Assembly: GCA_903832625.1 (NCBI GenBank)
Contig: CAILCI010000075.1
Location: forward strand, 1 to 35,290
Length of the DNA stretch: 35,290 nt
Direction of reading: 5' to 3'
Source: an uncultured Burkholderiales bacterium
Lineage (GTDB): Bacteria; Pseudomonadota; Gammaproteobacteria; Burkholderiales; Burkholderiaceae_C
The notes beneath the pieces were generated by a model that saw only the letters and a program-made list of their open reading frames with translations, was not told where the DNA came from and searched no databases. Shown in pieces: positions 25,137 to 34,339 of the stretch; the stretch's first letter is position 1, and each line of letters starts with the position of its first letter. Both the position numbers and the translations under genes were made by a program.

Positions 25137-26705
25137 ATGACCGAACACAACTTCTCACACCTCTCCATGCGCCAGCCCAACCCCGTCTTTCCCTTGAGCC
25201 CACACCTCAAACACGCCCTGATTGGCGTAGGCTTGCTCTCGCTGTTGGTGAGAATCTGGATAGGTGCGACCCTGCCCATCACGGGTGATGAGGCGTATTT
25301 TTATTGGTGGGGCGTCTTCCCCGATTGGGGCTATTACGACCACCCGCCCATGGCGGGCTGGTGGGTGGCGGCCATGTTGCAGTTATTTGGCGACAGCACC
25401 TTGTCCATTCGCTGGCCAGCCATGGTGTTGCCGCTGGCCTTGGGGGCGACAATGTGGTGGGCTTTTTCGCCCATCGACCGAGAAAAAACCGCTTGGGCTG
25501 TGCTGCTGTTTTGGCTCGCGCCGCTGAATTGGCTCAACAGCCTCATCACCACCGATACGCCGCTGATTTTTTGGTCGCTGCTCTCCGTCGCCTGCATGGT
25601 GCGCGCTGAACTGCGCGCCGCGCAAGACCGACAAGCGCTGACGCTGCACGGCTTGAGCGGTCTGTTTTTGGCCTGCGCTTTCTTGTCCAAATACTTTGCC
25701 GTGGTCATTGGCTTTTCGTACATGCTGTACTTTGCCATTTACCGCCGCGAACGCTGGCTGGGCTTTTTGCTCATGGTGCTGGCTGCGCTGCCGGGGCCAG
25801 CCATCAACCTCTGGTGGAACATGGGACACGGCTGGGCGAACATCATGTTCAATGTGTACAACCGCAACCAAGGCGAGGCCTTCAGTTGGGACAAGCCCGC
25901 GCTGTATGCGCTGACGTGGTTTTACTTGCTCACCCCGGGCGCCGTGTGGCTGGCTTGGCGGGAGCGCGCAGCGCTTGGCCAAACCCTCGCACGTTGGCCT
26001 TTGTTGGCGACATTGGTGGTGTTTCCGCTGGCGTTTTTTGCGCTCTTATCGGTCAAAAAAATAGTTGGCTTGCATTGGGTGCTCAATTTTTATCCCTTGT
26101 TTTTTGTGCTGTTGGCGCTGGCTTTGCCGATAGTTCAAGTGCGACGTTGCGCCTATGCCATGAGTGCTTTTTTGGCGCTGCATTTGGTGGCGCTGGTGGT
26201 GATGTACAGCAGCCAGTTGTCGGATTGGAAAAACGTGGGCATGTATCCACAAATTGTGCGCAGCTACCGCACACAAGCCTTGCTGGACAAATTGCAAGCG
26301 CCCGACACGGTGCTCATGACCACGGCTTACACGCCCTCGGCCACCTTTGGGCAAATGCTTAAACGCTATGTGCCCGTGTTTGGTGAAGGCGATTTTCATG
26401 CCCGCCAAGACGATTTGTGGCTCAACTTTGCCGACTACGACCAGCAAACCCTGCGCGTCGTGACGTTCCAAAAACCAGACTTGACAGCGTACGCCCCGTT
26501 TTTTGATGCGGTGAGCGAGTTTTCAGCCGAGCAAGACGGCATCACCGTCTACGGCGTGCAAGGCCAGCGCTTTCACTATGCGGCGTATCACGACATTGTG
26601 CTCAAGCGCGTGTTTGAACAACGCTACCAAATCCCGTCTTGGCTGCCCATGACGGGTTGCCATTTTTGTGTGAATTATTGCGGGCGGGTGAGGTGCGGGG
26701 GGTGA
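25137..26705 (+). CDS. Glycosyltransferase family 39 (ArnT-like) membrane protein
   Basis: A polytopic GT-C glycosyltransferase of 522 residues that would transfer a sugar from a polyprenyl phosphate carrier to an acceptor on the periplasmic side. The first helix is at about 25-48. The first periplasmic loop has the catalytic-type ITGDEAYFYWWG (D51, E52) and YYDHPPMAGWW (66-76). About ten further hydrophobic segments follow to about residue 345, then a periplasmic C-terminal domain ending GCHFCVNYCGRVRCGG, unusually rich in cysteine. It starts 21 bases after ybeY. Whether the acceptor is lipid A, protein or another glycan is unknown. Confidence 0.85.
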   Translation: MTEHNFSHLSMRQPNPVFPLSPHLKHALIGVGLLSLLVRIWIGATLPITGDEAYFYWWGVFPDWGYYDHPPMAGWWVAAMLQLFGDSTLSIRWPAMVLPLALGATMWWAFSPIDREKTAWAVLLFWLAPLNWLNSLITTDTPLIFWSLLSVACMVRAELRAAQDRQALTLHGLSGLFLACAFLSKYFAVVIGFSYMLYFAIYRRERWLGFLLMVLAALPGPAINLWWNMGHGWANIMFNVYNRNQGEAFSWDKPALYALTWFYLLTPGAVWLAWRERAALGQTLARWPLLATLVVFPLAFFALLSVKKIVGLHWVLNFYPLFFVLLALALPIVQVRRCAYAMSAFLALHLVALVVMYSSQLSDWKNVGMYPQIVRSYRTQALLDKLQAPDTVLMTTAYTPSATFGQMLKRYVPVFGEGDFHARQDDLWLNFADYDQQTLRVVTFQKPDLTAYAPFFDAVSEFSAEQDGITVYGVQGQRFHYAAYHDIVLKRVFEQRYQIPSWLPMTGCHFCVNYCGRVRCGG

Positions 26706-26736
26706 TCTGCGAGGTTTGTAAGTGAGTCCAACAGAC

Positions 26737-27072
26737 TCAATGCGCAGCAATTGCCTGATTTAATGCCGCCTGCGCCCAAGCATTGAGGCTCACGCCTTGC
26801 GCTTGGGCAAGCATCGCGGCTTTGGCGTGGATGCTGGGGTCAATGCGCAGCATCATCTTTCCAGAATAGGGTTTTTGCGCTGCTCTATTCAACTTCTTGC
26901 AGGTTGCCAGATAGTCATCCACCGCTTCGTTAAACGCCTGTTTTAACTCAGCCACCGAATCACCATGAAAGCCAATTACATCCTGAATTCCTGCCAGATG
27001 TCCGATAAAACAGGCGTCTTCATCGCTGTATTCAATCCGCGCCAAATACCCTTTGTAACTCATGACATTCAT
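26737..27072 (-). CDS. hicB: HicB-family antitoxin
   Basis: Antitoxin of a type II toxin-antitoxin pair, 111 residues. The N-terminal partial RNase H-like fold (YKGYLARIEYSDEDACFIGH and DSVAELKQAFNEAVDDYLA) neutralises the toxin. The C-terminal part (KMMLRIDPSIHAKAAMLAQ, then VSLNAWAQAALNQAI) is a ribbon-helix-helix DNA-binding domain that should repress the operon. The ATG at 27072 overlaps the hicA stop (ATGA). Convergent with the GT39 gene. Confidence 0.93.
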   Translation of the reverse strand: MNVMSYKGYLARIEYSDEDACFIGHLAGIQDVIGFHGDSVAELKQAFNEAVDDYLATCKKLNRAAQKPYSGKMMLRIDPSIHAKAAMLAQAQGVSLNAWAQAALNQAIAAH

Positions 27073-27323
27073 GGTTTGATTCCTGCTTGAGTTAAAAATT
27101 CACGAGCATCTTTGACCTGATAAGGCTTAGCTTCTTTTTTCGGATGAGGTCGATGAAACGATGCCACCACCCCATTCAATTCAAAGCGAACTCGTGATCC
27201 ATTCCCCTCGATAACTTGCGCACCCAAAGCAACAAACAATGACTCTAGCTTTCTCCACTCCAATGTGGATGGGACGGGTGAAGAATAGACTGCCTCTAGG
27301 GTGTTTTTCTGGGCGCTATTCAT
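27069..27323 (-). CDS. hicA: HicA-family toxin
   Basis: A small dsRBD-like mRNA interferase-type toxin, 84 residues, first in the hicAB order. STLEWRKLESLFVALGAQVIEG and GNGSRVRFELNGVVASFHRP form the fold, and KEAKPYQVKDAREFLTQAG the end. In the best-studied HicA proteins a histidine follows the GS pair; here it is arginine (GSRVRF), while histidines occur in FHRPHPKK. The longer subfamily with this pattern is commonly called HicA, but its catalysis is less certain. The start lies 33 bases after the dbpA stop. Confidence 0.9.
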   Translation of the reverse strand: MNSAQKNTLEAVYSSPVPSTLEWRKLESLFVALGAQVIEGNGSRVRFELNGVVASFHRPHPKKEAKPYQVKDAREFLTQAGIKP

Positions 27324-27334
27324 ACATCAGAATA

Positions 27335-27351
27335 ATATCATTATTTGATAT
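27335..27351. promoter_or_regulatory. Candidate HicB operator
   Basis: ATATCA-TTATT-TGATAT, an inverted repeat with a five-base spacer, lies just upstream of hicA (12 bases before its start codon, on the minus strand) in an AT-rich patch. TATTAT (27337-27332, minus strand) may be the -10 box, so binding would block transcription, as expected for toxin-antitoxin autoregulation. Confidence 0.55.
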
Positions 27352-27356
27352 CAAAT

Positions 27357-28748
27357 TCACCCCTCCAACAACCGCACCCGCACCGACTTGCCCTTGATCC
27401 GCCCGGCTGACAAGCGCTTCACCGCTTCTTGGGCGATGCTGCGCTCGACGGCGACGTAGGTGGAGAACTCGTTGACATTGATCTTGCCGACTTGCTCGCG
27501 GGTGAAGCCAGCTTCTCCGGTCAGCGCGCCCAGCACGTCGCCAGCGCGGATTTTTTCTTTGCGGCCCCCCACAATTTGCAGCGTGGCCATGGGCGGCTGC
27601 AAAGCGCCACCAGCGCTGGGCGTCAAGCTGCTCACGCTTTGCCAAACCGATTCGCGGCCTTGCAATTGTTCGATTTTGCCGATGCTGCCCATTTCGTCCA
27701 TGCTGACCAACGAGAGCGCCAGCCCTTCTGAGTCGGCGCGGCCTGTGCGGCCAATGCGGTGGATGTGAATTTCCGCGTCGGGCGTGACGTCCACGTTGAT
27801 GACGGCTTCCAACTGCGTCACGTCCAAGCCGCGTGCAGCGACGTCGGTGGCCACCAACACCGAGCAACTGCGGTTGGCAAATTGCACCAGCACTTGGTCG
27901 CGTTCGCGCTGTTCCAACTCGCCAAACAAGGCCAAGGCGCTCACGCCTTGCGCTTGCAGCACAGCCACCAAGTCGCGGCATTGTTGTTTGGTGTTGCAAA
28001 ACGCCAAGGTCGATTCGGGTCGGTAGTGGTTGAGCAATTGCGACACCACATGCAGGCGTTCGCTGTCTTTGACTTCAAAACAGATTTGTTTGATTTTGGC
28101 CGCATCGTGTTGGGCTTGCACTTTGACGGTTTGCGGTTCGCGCATGAACTGCGCAGCCAGCTTGGCAATGCCTTCGGGGTAAGTGGCCGAAAACAACAGG
28201 GTTTGGCGCTCTTTGGCGCATTGGCGGGCGACTTTGGCAATGTCGTCAAAAAAGCCCATGTCCAACATGCGGTCGGCCTCATCCAGCACCAAGGTGTTGA
28301 TGTGCTGCAAGGTCAAGGAGCCGCGCTCCAAATGGTCCATGATGCGCCCGGGCGTGCCCACCACCACATGCGCGCCGTGCTCAAGGCTCAGGGTTTGGCC
28401 GCGCAAAGCCACGCCGCCGCACAGCGTGACGACTTTGATGTTGCCCACCGCACGCGCCAAGCGGCGCAGCTCTTGGGTGACCTGATCGGCCAGCTCGCGG
28501 GTGGGGCACAGCACCACAGCTTGCGGGTCGAACTGGGCAGGGTTGAGTTTTTCCACCAAGGCGATGCCAAATGCAGCCGTCTTGCCGCTGCCTGTGCTGG
28601 CTTGGGCGAGCACATCGCTTCCGGCCAAGCTCAGCGGCAAGCTGGCCGCTTGAATCGGCGTCATGGCGGTGTAGCCCAGTTGGGTGAGGTTGGCCAAGGT
28701 GTTGGCCGTCAAAGGCAAAGAAGCGAAAGAGTGTGGGGTTGCAGTCAT
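27357..28748 (-). CDS. dbpA: ATP-dependent RNA helicase DbpA
   Basis: A DEAD-box helicase that remodels 23S rRNA around hairpin 92 during large-subunit assembly. Motifs in order: Q motif [19 protein letters not shown], Ia PTRELA, GG, Ib TPGR, II DEAD ([13 protein letters not shown]), [19 protein letters not shown] and [11 protein letters not shown]. The C-terminal 75 residues ([20 protein letters not shown] to [12 protein letters not shown]) are the DbpA RNA-binding domain that distinguishes it from other helicases. The start overlaps the dtd stop by four bases. Confidence 0.96.
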   Translation of the reverse strand: MTATPHSFASLPLTANTLANLTQLGYTAMTPIQAASLPLSLAGSDVLAQASTGSGKTAAFGIALVEKLNPAQFDPQAVVLCPTRELADQVTQELRRLARAVGNIKVVTLCGGVALRGQTLSLEHGAHVVVGTPGRIMDHLERGSLTLQHINTLVLDEADRMLDMGFFDDIAKVARQCAKERQTLLFSATYPEGIAKLAAQFMREPQTVKVQAQHDAAKIKQICFEVKDSERLHVVSQLLNHYRPESTLAFCNTKQQCRDLVAVLQAQGVSALALFGELEQRERDQVLVQFANRSCSVLVATDVAARGLDVTQLEAVINVDVTPDAEIHIHRIGRTGRADSEGLALSLVSMDEMGSIGKIEQLQGRESVWQSVSSLTPSAGGALQPPMATLQIVGGRKEKIRAGDVLGALTGEAGFTREQVGKINVNEFSTYVAVERSIAQEAVKRLSAGRIKGKSVRVRLLEG

Positions 28749-29191
28749 GCACCCATTATCGTGATGGGAATGGTCACGGGGCCATCGTTGACCAAATGCA
28801 ATTGCATGTCTGCGCCAAACACGCCGGTTTGCACCTTGGGATGCTGGGCTTTGGCTTGCGCCACAAAGGCGTCGTACAAACGCCGTCCTTCGTCGGCTGG
28901 GGCAGCGCTGGTGAAACTGGGGCGCGTGCCGCTGCGGGTGTCTGCGGTCAAGGTGAATTGGCTCACCACCAACAAGCCGCCTTGCACGTCTTGCAAGCTG
29001 CGGTTCATCTTGCCTGCCTCGTCGTAAAAAATGCGCAGCTTCAACACTTTGTCGAGCATTTTTTGGCCTGTGGTTTCGCTGTCACCTTTTTCGGCACACA
29101 AGAGCAGCGCAATGCCGTGGGCAATTTCGCCAACGGTTTGCCCTTCGACCACCACGCGGGCTTGGCTGACTCGTTGCAAAACGGCTTTCAT
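28745..29191 (-). CDS. dtd: D-aminoacyl-tRNA deacylase
   Basis: Removes D-amino acids (and glycine from tRNA-Ala) mischarged on tRNA, protecting translation. The 148-residue length is typical. The two active-site motifs are present: SQFTL ([16 protein letters not shown]) and the C-terminal NxPVT-type motif ([10 protein letters not shown]). [18 protein letters not shown] is the canonical start. It lies seven bases after the CDF transporter gene and overlaps dbpA by four bases. Confidence 0.96.
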   Translation of the reverse strand: MKAVLQRVSQARVVVEGQTVGEIAHGIALLLCAEKGDSETTGQKMLDKVLKLRIFYDEAGKMNRSLQDVQGGLLVVSQFTLTADTRSGTRPSFTSAAPADEGRRLYDAFVAQAKAQHPKVQTGVFGADMQLHLVNDGPVTIPITIMGA

Positions 29192-29198
29192 GGCGGCT

Positions 29199-30131
29199 TC
29201 AGTGCTGCGCGTCTACCGAGTGTGCTTCCACATCGCTGGGCAGCAATTGGATGGTGGCGCGCAAGCCCGGCACGGCGTCCATCAAGGCTTGTTCGACCGT
29301 GGTGCGCAGTGCGGCGGCGCGTCCGAGCGACCATTCGGCGGGCATGTGCATGTGCATGTCCACAAATCGGCGTTGCCCGGCTTTGCGTGTGGTGACATGG
29401 TCAAAACGGATGATGTTGTGCTCGCCGCGCTTGTGCTCAAAGCCTTGCAACGTGTCTTTGATTTGCGCCAGCACTTCGGGCTCGACCGCCTCGTCCATCA
29501 AGCCTTGCGAAGCGTCCCACACCAAGTGGACGCCCTCTTTCAAAATATTCAAAGCCACGCCAATCGCCACCAGCGGATCCAGCCAAGTCCAGCCTGTGAC
29601 GCCCACCAAACCAATGCCGACCACCACGCCTGCCGAGGTCCAGACGTCGGTCACCAAATGTTTGGCATCGGCTTGCAGTGCCACCGAGCGATGGGCTTTG
29701 GCCGCGCGAAACATGACCCACGCCAACACGCCGTTGAGCGCCGAGCTGATGATTGACAAGGTCAAACCCATACCGACTTGCTCGATGGGCTGGGGGTCAA
29801 AAAACCGATGGCTGGCCGCCCACACAATGCCCAGCGATGCCACCACAATCAAAATGCCTTCAAAGCCGGAAGAAAAATACTCCGCTTTGTGATGCCCATA
29901 GGGATGCTCTTCATCCGCAGGCCGCGAGGCCACGGTGACCATCATCAAACCAAACACAGCGCTGGCCAAGTTGACCACCGACTCCATCGCGTCGGAGAGC
30001 AAGCCCACCGAATCGGTCAGCCACCACGCCAAGGTTTTGAGCGCAATGGTGACGATGGCAACCACCACCGACACGCCCAGCAAACCTTGCGGAGTGAGCC
30101 ATTTCGAAGCGCTGTGGGTGCGTGTGTTCAT
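29199..30131 (-). CDS. Cation diffusion facilitator (CDF) family transporter
   Basis: A 310-residue proton-coupled divalent metal exporter with six predicted helices and a cytoplasmic C-terminal ferredoxin-like domain. Helix 2 carries [14 protein letters not shown], where the usual DxxxD metal pair reads ExxxN; helix 5 has the usual HxxxD in [31 protein letters not shown] is the cytoplasmic loop. The C-terminal domain contains histidines ([13 protein letters not shown]) that may bind metal. The helix 2 pattern resembles iron/zinc-type members, but the metal is not determined. Lies between tyrS and dtd in one operon. Confidence 0.92.
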   Translation of the reverse strand: MNTRTHSASKWLTPQGLLGVSVVVAIVTIALKTLAWWLTDSVGLLSDAMESVVNLASAVFGLMMVTVASRPADEEHPYGHHKAEYFSSGFEGILIVVASLGIVWAASHRFFDPQPIEQVGMGLTLSIISSALNGVLAWVMFRAAKAHRSVALQADAKHLVTDVWTSAGVVVGIGLVGVTGWTWLDPLVAIGVALNILKEGVHLVWDASQGLMDEAVEPEVLAQIKDTLQGFEHKRGEHNIIRFDHVTTRKAGQRRFVDMHMHMPAEWSLGRAAALRTTVEQALMDAVPGLRATIQLLPSDVEAHSVDAQH

Positions 30132-30160
30132 GAGGCGTCTTTGTAGGTCATGTCATTGCA

Positions 30161-31393
30161 TCACGCCAGTGTGACGCGGGCAAATTTGCGCTTGCCTACT
30201 TGCACAACATAGGTGCCAGCGTCCAGCTTCAAGCCTTTGTCGCTGACCACGTTGGAGTCCACGCGCACCCCGCCGCCGTCGATCAAACGGTTGGCCTCGC
30301 TGCCCGAGGGCGCCAAATTTGCTGCTTTGAGCAAAGCGCCAATGCCCATGGGCGCACCGCTCAGGCTGAGTTCTGGAATGACATCTGGCACACCGCCTTT
30401 GCTGCGGTTGATGAAGTCTTGTTCCGCCGCATCTGCCGCCGCCGCGCCATGAAAACGCGCCGTGATTTCTTTGGCCAGCGCGACTTTGGCGTCTTTGGGG
30501 TTGCGGCCTGCCTCCACTTCTTGTTTCAGTGCCGCGATGGCCTGCTCTGACGCGAAGGACAACAAGGTGTACCAGCGCCACATCAACGTGTCGGAGATGG
30601 ACAGCACCTTGGCGAACATGGTGTTGGGTTCTTCGCTGATGCCGATGTAGTTGTTTTTGGATTTGGACATTTTGTCCACGCCGTCCAAGCCTTCGAGCAG
30701 CGGCATGGTCAAAATGCACTGCGGCTCTTGGCCGTACTCGGCTTGCAAATGGCGTCCCATGAGCAGGTTGAATTTTTGGTCGGTGCCGCCCAACTCCAAA
30801 TCGGACTTCAAAGCCACCGAGTCATAGCCTTGCATGAGCGGGTACAAAAATTCGTGCACGCTGATGGGCGTGTTGGCATGAAAACGGTCATGGAAATCAT
30901 TGCGCTCCATCATCCGCGCCACGGTGTATTTGGCGGCGAGCTGAATCATGCCCATCGAACCCAGTGGAATGCTCCACTCGCTGTTGTAGCGAATTTCGGT
31001 TTTTTCGGGGTCGAGCACCAAAGAGGCTTGTTTGTAATAAGTCTCGGCGTTGGCCTTGATTTGCTCGGGCGTGAGCGGCGGGCGGGTGCTGTTGCGCCCA
31101 GACGGGTCACCAATCAGGCTGGTGAAGTCGCCAATCAAAAAGATGACCTGATGCCCCAAGTTCTGCAATTGGCGCATTTTGTTGAGTACCACCGTGTGCC
31201 CAATGTGAATGTCGGGCGCCGTCGGGTCGAGACCGAGCTTGATGCGCAGCGGCTGCCCCGTGGCTTCCGAACGCGCCAGCTTTTTGAGCCAATCGGCTTC
31301 GGGGATGAGTTCTTCACACCCTCGCTTGGAAACCGCCAAGGCCTCCAGCACTCGGTCTGTGACGGGATAGGGGTTTGCAGGTACTTGATTCAT
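30161..31393 (-). CDS. tyrS: Tyrosyl-tRNA synthetase
   Basis: A class I synthetase that charges tRNA-Tyr; 410 residues. [20 protein letters not shown] has the HIGH motif and [13 protein letters not shown] the KMSKS motif. [14 protein letters not shown] is the tyrosine/ATP pocket. The C-terminal S4 domain ([19 protein letters not shown]) binds tRNA. The ATG at 31393 gives the expected start, although no Shine-Dalgarno sequence precedes it (AAAAAATCCTT). It is first in the minus-strand operon with the CDF gene, dtd and dbpA, and divergent from the M23 peptidase gene. Confidence 0.97.
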   Translation of the reverse strand: MNQVPANPYPVTDRVLEALAVSKRGCEELIPEADWLKKLARSEATGQPLRIKLGLDPTAPDIHIGHTVVLNKMRQLQNLGHQVIFLIGDFTSLIGDPSGRNSTRPPLTPEQIKANAETYYKQASLVLDPEKTEIRYNSEWSIPLGSMGMIQLAAKYTVARMMERNDFHDRFHANTPISVHEFLYPLMQGYDSVALKSDLELGGTDQKFNLLMGRHLQAEYGQEPQCILTMPLLEGLDGVDKMSKSKNNYIGISEEPNTMFAKVLSISDTLMWRWYTLLSFASEQAIAALKQEVEAGRNPKDAKVALAKEITARFHGAAAADAAEQDFINRSKGGVPDVIPELSLSGAPMGIGALLKAANLAPSGSEANRLIDGGGVRVDSNVVSDKGLKLDAGTYVVQVGKRKFARVTLA

Positions 31394-31486
31394 AAGGATT
31401 TTTTACTAGATCGACTATAATTCGACCTTTGTGTTCTTGGCCGATTTTAGTTGGCTGTATGCCCACTTTGGCCGGAGACCTGACTT
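31394..31486. promoter_or_regulatory. Divergent promoter region, tyrS and M23 peptidase gene
   Basis: A perfect TATAAT at 31416-31421 on the plus strand would start the M23/anmK transcript about 60 bases before the peptidase start; the -35 is poor. GGAG at 31474-31477 is a good ribosome binding site nine bases before the TTG start at 31487. No clear minus-strand promoter was identified. Confidence 0.45.
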
Positions 31487-32818
31487 TTGCTTCCCTTTTT
31501 GCTCGCTTTGACTCAATCGCTTCAACAACGCATTCAGCAACACCCCACCCGTTTCATGGCTGGGGTTGCTATTGCTTTGTCCTTGATTGGCGGAGGTGCG
31601 GTAGCCGTGGTCAACCTCGCACCCGACGCGAGCCAACAGCCCTTGCGCCAAGTGGTGGAATCGGTCAGCAGCTTGTCTTTGCCCAGTTTGGACACCACCA
31701 AGAAGCTGCAACTCTTTCGCACCGACACCACCCGCTCCAGCGACACCGCCGAAAGCCTGCTCAGCCGCCTTGGCGTGAACGATGCTGAAGCCGCCACTTT
31801 TTTGCGCAACACGCCCTTGGCGCGGCAACAATTGCTCGGACGCGCAGGCCGCGTGGTCAGCGCCGAAGCTGATGAAAACCACCGTTTGCTGCGCTTGGTG
31901 GCACGTTGGGGCGCTGACAATTCCGATCAGTTCACCCGCTGGACGCTCCAGCGTCAAGACGGCGGCCTGACCCAATCGGTAGAAAACGCGCCTTTGACCG
32001 TCACCACGCGCTTGGGCAGCGGCACCATCCAAACCTCGTTGTTTGCAGCAACCGACGACGCCAATATTCCCGACAACGTCGCCACGCAACTGGCCGATGT
32101 CTTTGCGGGCGACATCGATTTTCAACGTGCTTTGCGCAAGGGCGATCGTTTCTCGGTCGTCTACGAATCGCTCGAAGCCGATGGCGAAACGCTGCGCACA
32201 GGCCGTGTGTTGTCGGCAGAATTTGTCAACGCGGGCAAAACACTGCAAGCCTTCTGGTTTCAAGAGCCCGGCAGCAAAGGCGGCTATTACAACGCCGACG
32301 GCAAGAGCCTGCGTCACGCTTATTTGGCCTCGCCCTTGGCGTTTTCGCGCATTACCAGTGGCTTCAAAATGCGTTTTCACCCAATTTTGCAAACTTGGAA
32401 AGCCCACTTGGGCGTGGATTACGCTGCGCCCACAGGCACGCCAGTACGCAGCGTTGGCCAAGGTGTGGTCGATTTCGCGGGCGTGCAAAACGGTTTTGGC
32501 AATGTGGTGATGGTCAAGCACAACAGCGGCCACACCACGGTGTACGCGCATTTGAGCCGCATCAACGTGACACGCGGTCAAGGCATTGCGCAAGGCCAAA
32601 CTGTGGGCTTGGTGGGTCAAACGGGCTGGGCCACTGGGCCGCATTTGCATTTTGAATTCCGCGTCAACGGCACACAAAAAGACCCCATTTTGATGGCGCG
32701 TGAAAGTATTTCCGTGGAAGTGTCTGCCGCCGCACGCGACGCCTTCAAGCGCCAAATTGCGCAGTCCCGCACCGAGCTGACGGCGGCGGCCAGCGTTCAA
32801 TCCACCAGCGCCGAATAA
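31487..32818 (+). CDS. M23-family peptidoglycan metallopeptidase, membrane-anchored
   Basis: A 443-residue zinc endopeptidase of the LytM/MepM type that cuts peptidoglycan crosslinks or supports division. A membrane segment (about 23-46, MAGVAIALSLIGGGAVAVV) precedes a periplasmic N-terminal region with a Csd3/OapA-like part (DVFAGDIDFQRALRKGDRFS). The M23 domain at about 290-410 has the first zinc ligands in RFHPILQTWKAHLGVDYAAP (H, HxxxD) and HxH in GPHLHFEFRVNG. The start is the TTG at 31487, supported by a GGAG nine bases upstream; no ATG is suitable. anmK begins directly after its stop codon. Confidence 0.92.
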   Translation: MLPFLLALTQSLQQRIQQHPTRFMAGVAIALSLIGGGAVAVVNLAPDASQQPLRQVVESVSSLSLPSLDTTKKLQLFRTDTTRSSDTAESLLSRLGVNDAEAATFLRNTPLARQQLLGRAGRVVSAEADENHRLLRLVARWGADNSDQFTRWTLQRQDGGLTQSVENAPLTVTTRLGSGTIQTSLFAATDDANIPDNVATQLADVFAGDIDFQRALRKGDRFSVVYESLEADGETLRTGRVLSAEFVNAGKTLQAFWFQEPGSKGGYYNADGKSLRHAYLASPLAFSRITSGFKMRFHPILQTWKAHLGVDYAAPTGTPVRSVGQGVVDFAGVQNGFGNVVMVKHNSGHTTVYAHLSRINVTRGQGIAQGQTVGLVGQTGWATGPHLHFEFRVNGTQKDPILMARESISVEVSAAARDAFKRQIAQSRTELTAAASVQSTSAE

Positions 32819-33928
32819 ATGACCGACGCGCTCTACATCGGGTTGATGTCGGGCACGTCACTCGACGGCGTAGACGGTGTGTTGGTCGATTTCTCTCAAC
32901 CCAGCTTGCGCGTTTTGGCGCATCACAGCACGGGCTTGAGCGCCGCGCTCAAAGCTGAACTCTTGGCCTTGAACCACAGCGGCGCCGATGAGCTGCACCG
33001 CGCCGCCCTCGCCGCCAACGCCTTGGTGCAGGTGTATGCCAAGGTGGTTCATGCCTTGCTGAAACAAACACAGCGCCAACCCCAAGACATTCGCGCCATG
33101 GGCGCACATGGGCAAACGGTGCGCCATCGCCCCGGCCTGTTTGACGGCACGGGCTACACGCTGCAACTCAACAACCCGTCGCTCTTGGCCGAATTGACTG
33201 GCATTGCCGTGGTGGCCGATTTCCGCAGCCGCGATGTGGCGGCTGGCGGTCAAGGTGCGCCGCTGGTGCCTGTGTTTCACCAACATGTGTTCGCCAGCCC
33301 AGGACACACCCACGCCGTGCTCAACCTGGGCGGCATTGCCAACCTGAGCGTGTTGCACGCCGACGGCGAGGTGCTCGGCTTTGATTGCGGCCCGGCCAAT
33401 GCGCTGCTCGATCATTGGTGCCAACGCCACACCGGGCAAGACTTTGACCACAGCGGCCAATGGGCGCAAAGCGGACACGTCCACGCGGGCTTGCTGAACC
33501 AGCTTTTGCAAGAGCCGTTTTTGCACCTCGCGCCCCCCAAAAGCACCGGACGCGATCTGTTTCACCCCGCTTGGCTAGAAGCCCATTTACAAGCCTTTGA
33601 AAGCCTGCCTGCCGCCGATGTGCAAGCCACGTTGACCGAATTCACCGCACAAGTCTGCGTGCAAGATGTGCTGCGCCACGCGCCTGATGCGCAACGGTTG
33701 GTGGTGTGTGGTGGCGGTGCCTTGAACCTGCATTTGATGTCGCGCTTGCAAGCGGGTCTGAACCTGCCCGTGCTTTCGTCCGAAGCTTGCGGCATGCCGC
33801 CGCTGCAAGTCGAAGCCTGCGCCTTTGCTTGGCTGGCCTGCCAAACCCTGAACGGCTTGCCGGGCAACGCACCAAAAGTAACGGGCGCTCAAGGCGCCCG
33901 CATACTGGGTGGAATTTTTCCAGCGTAG
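32819..33928 (+). CDS. anmK: Anhydro-N-acetylmuramic acid kinase
   Basis: Recycles peptidoglycan by hydrolysing and phosphorylating 1,6-anhydro-MurNAc to MurNAc-6-phosphate in the cytoplasm. 369 residues of the ASKHA fold. The N-terminus YIGLMSGTSLDGVDGVLVDF, GAHGQTVRHRP (catalytic region), LNLGGIANLSVL and GFDCGPANALLDHW are the family motifs, ending with RLVVCGGGALN. The ATG at 32819 abuts the M23 stop (TAAATG), so the two genes are surely co-transcribed and linked in murein metabolism. Confidence 0.97.
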   Translation: MTDALYIGLMSGTSLDGVDGVLVDFSQPSLRVLAHHSTGLSAALKAELLALNHSGADELHRAALAANALVQVYAKVVHALLKQTQRQPQDIRAMGAHGQTVRHRPGLFDGTGYTLQLNNPSLLAELTGIAVVADFRSRDVAAGGQGAPLVPVFHQHVFASPGHTHAVLNLGGIANLSVLHADGEVLGFDCGPANALLDHWCQRHTGQDFDHSGQWAQSGHVHAGLLNQLLQEPFLHLAPPKSTGRDLFHPAWLEAHLQAFESLPAADVQATLTEFTAQVCVQDVLRHAPDAQRLVVCGGGALNLHLMSRLQAGLNLPVLSSEACGMPPLQVEACAFAWLACQTLNGLPGNAPKVTGAQGARILGGIFPA

Positions 33929-33933
33929 TTTGT

Positions 33934-33950
33934 GGTTTAACGCTTAAACC
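33934..33950. terminator. Weak AT-rich hairpin between anmK and erpA
   Basis: GGTTTAA-CGC-TTAAACC, seven pairs with a three-base loop, overlaps the erpA stop codon between two convergent genes. It lacks a T run, so termination is doubtful. Confidence 0.3.
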
Positions 33951-34309
33951 GAGAACGACGAACCGCAACCGCAGGTGGTGGTGGCGTTGGGGTTTTTGAT
34001 GACGAACTGCGCGCCTTGCAAATCTTCTTTGTAGTCGATTTCTGCGCCCAGCAAATACTGGTAGCTCATGGCGTCGATTAGCAAAGACACACCGTGTTTG
34101 GTCATGGTGGTGTCGTCTTCGTTGGTGATTTCGTCAAAGGTGAAACCGTATTGGAAACCCGAGCAGCCACCGCCTTGCACGAACACGCGCAATTTCAGTT
34201 CGGGGTTGCCTTCTTCCGCGATCAAATCAGCCACCTTGGCGGCCGCGCTGTCGGTGAAGACGATGGGTTCGGGCATTTCGGTCTGAATATTTTCGGCAAC
34301 TGCACTCAT
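33944..34309 (-). CDS. erpA: Iron-sulphur cluster carrier ErpA
   Basis: An A-type carrier that inserts Fe-S clusters into target enzymes, e.g. in isoprenoid synthesis. 121 residues. The three cluster cysteines are C49 ([12 protein letters not shown]) and C113/C115 ([10 protein letters not shown]). The ATG at 34309 follows a clear GGAG six bases upstream; a TTG at 34321 would add four residues but overlaps that site. It is separate from the rplM-rpsI operon, whose terminator lies at 34411-34448, and has a candidate promoter of its own. Confidence 0.96.
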   Translation of the reverse strand: MSAVAENIQTEMPEPIVFTDSAAAKVADLIAEEGNPELKLRVFVQGGGCSGFQYGFTFDEITNEDDTTMTKHGVSLLIDAMSYQYLLGAEIDYKEDLQGAQFVIKNPNATTTCGCGSSFSV

Positions 34310-34333
34310 GGTTTTCTCCAATTTCGAACTTAA

Positions 34334-34339
34334 AGTATA
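34334..34339 (-). promoter_or_regulatory. Candidate -10 box of erpA
   Basis: TATACT on the minus strand, about 25 bases ahead of the erpA start. The overlapping plus-strand text TTTAGTCGGGAAT (34345-34357) resembles half of an IscR-type binding site. IscR control of erpA is known in other proteobacteria; here it is only suggested. Confidence 0.4.

Noticed and set aside
26723-26739. TGAGTC-N5-GACTCA hairpin between the GT39 gene and hicB
   Set aside because: Only six pairs with no T run on either strand and overlapping the hicB stop, so not a convincing terminator.
26737-27323. A larger genomic island around hicAB
   Set aside because: No integrase, direct repeats or tRNA gene is visible, and both flanks are housekeeping genes; only the two toxin-antitoxin genes look acquired.
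27759-29027. A 422-codon plus-strand frame opposite dbpA and dtd
   Set aside because: Both minus-strand genes are unambiguous; the opposite frame is low-complexity and histidine-rich without a domain.
31415-32800. A 461-codon minus-strand frame opposite the M23 peptidase gene
   Set aside because: The peptidase on the plus strand has full zinc motifs; the antisense translation shows no family features and no plausible start region.
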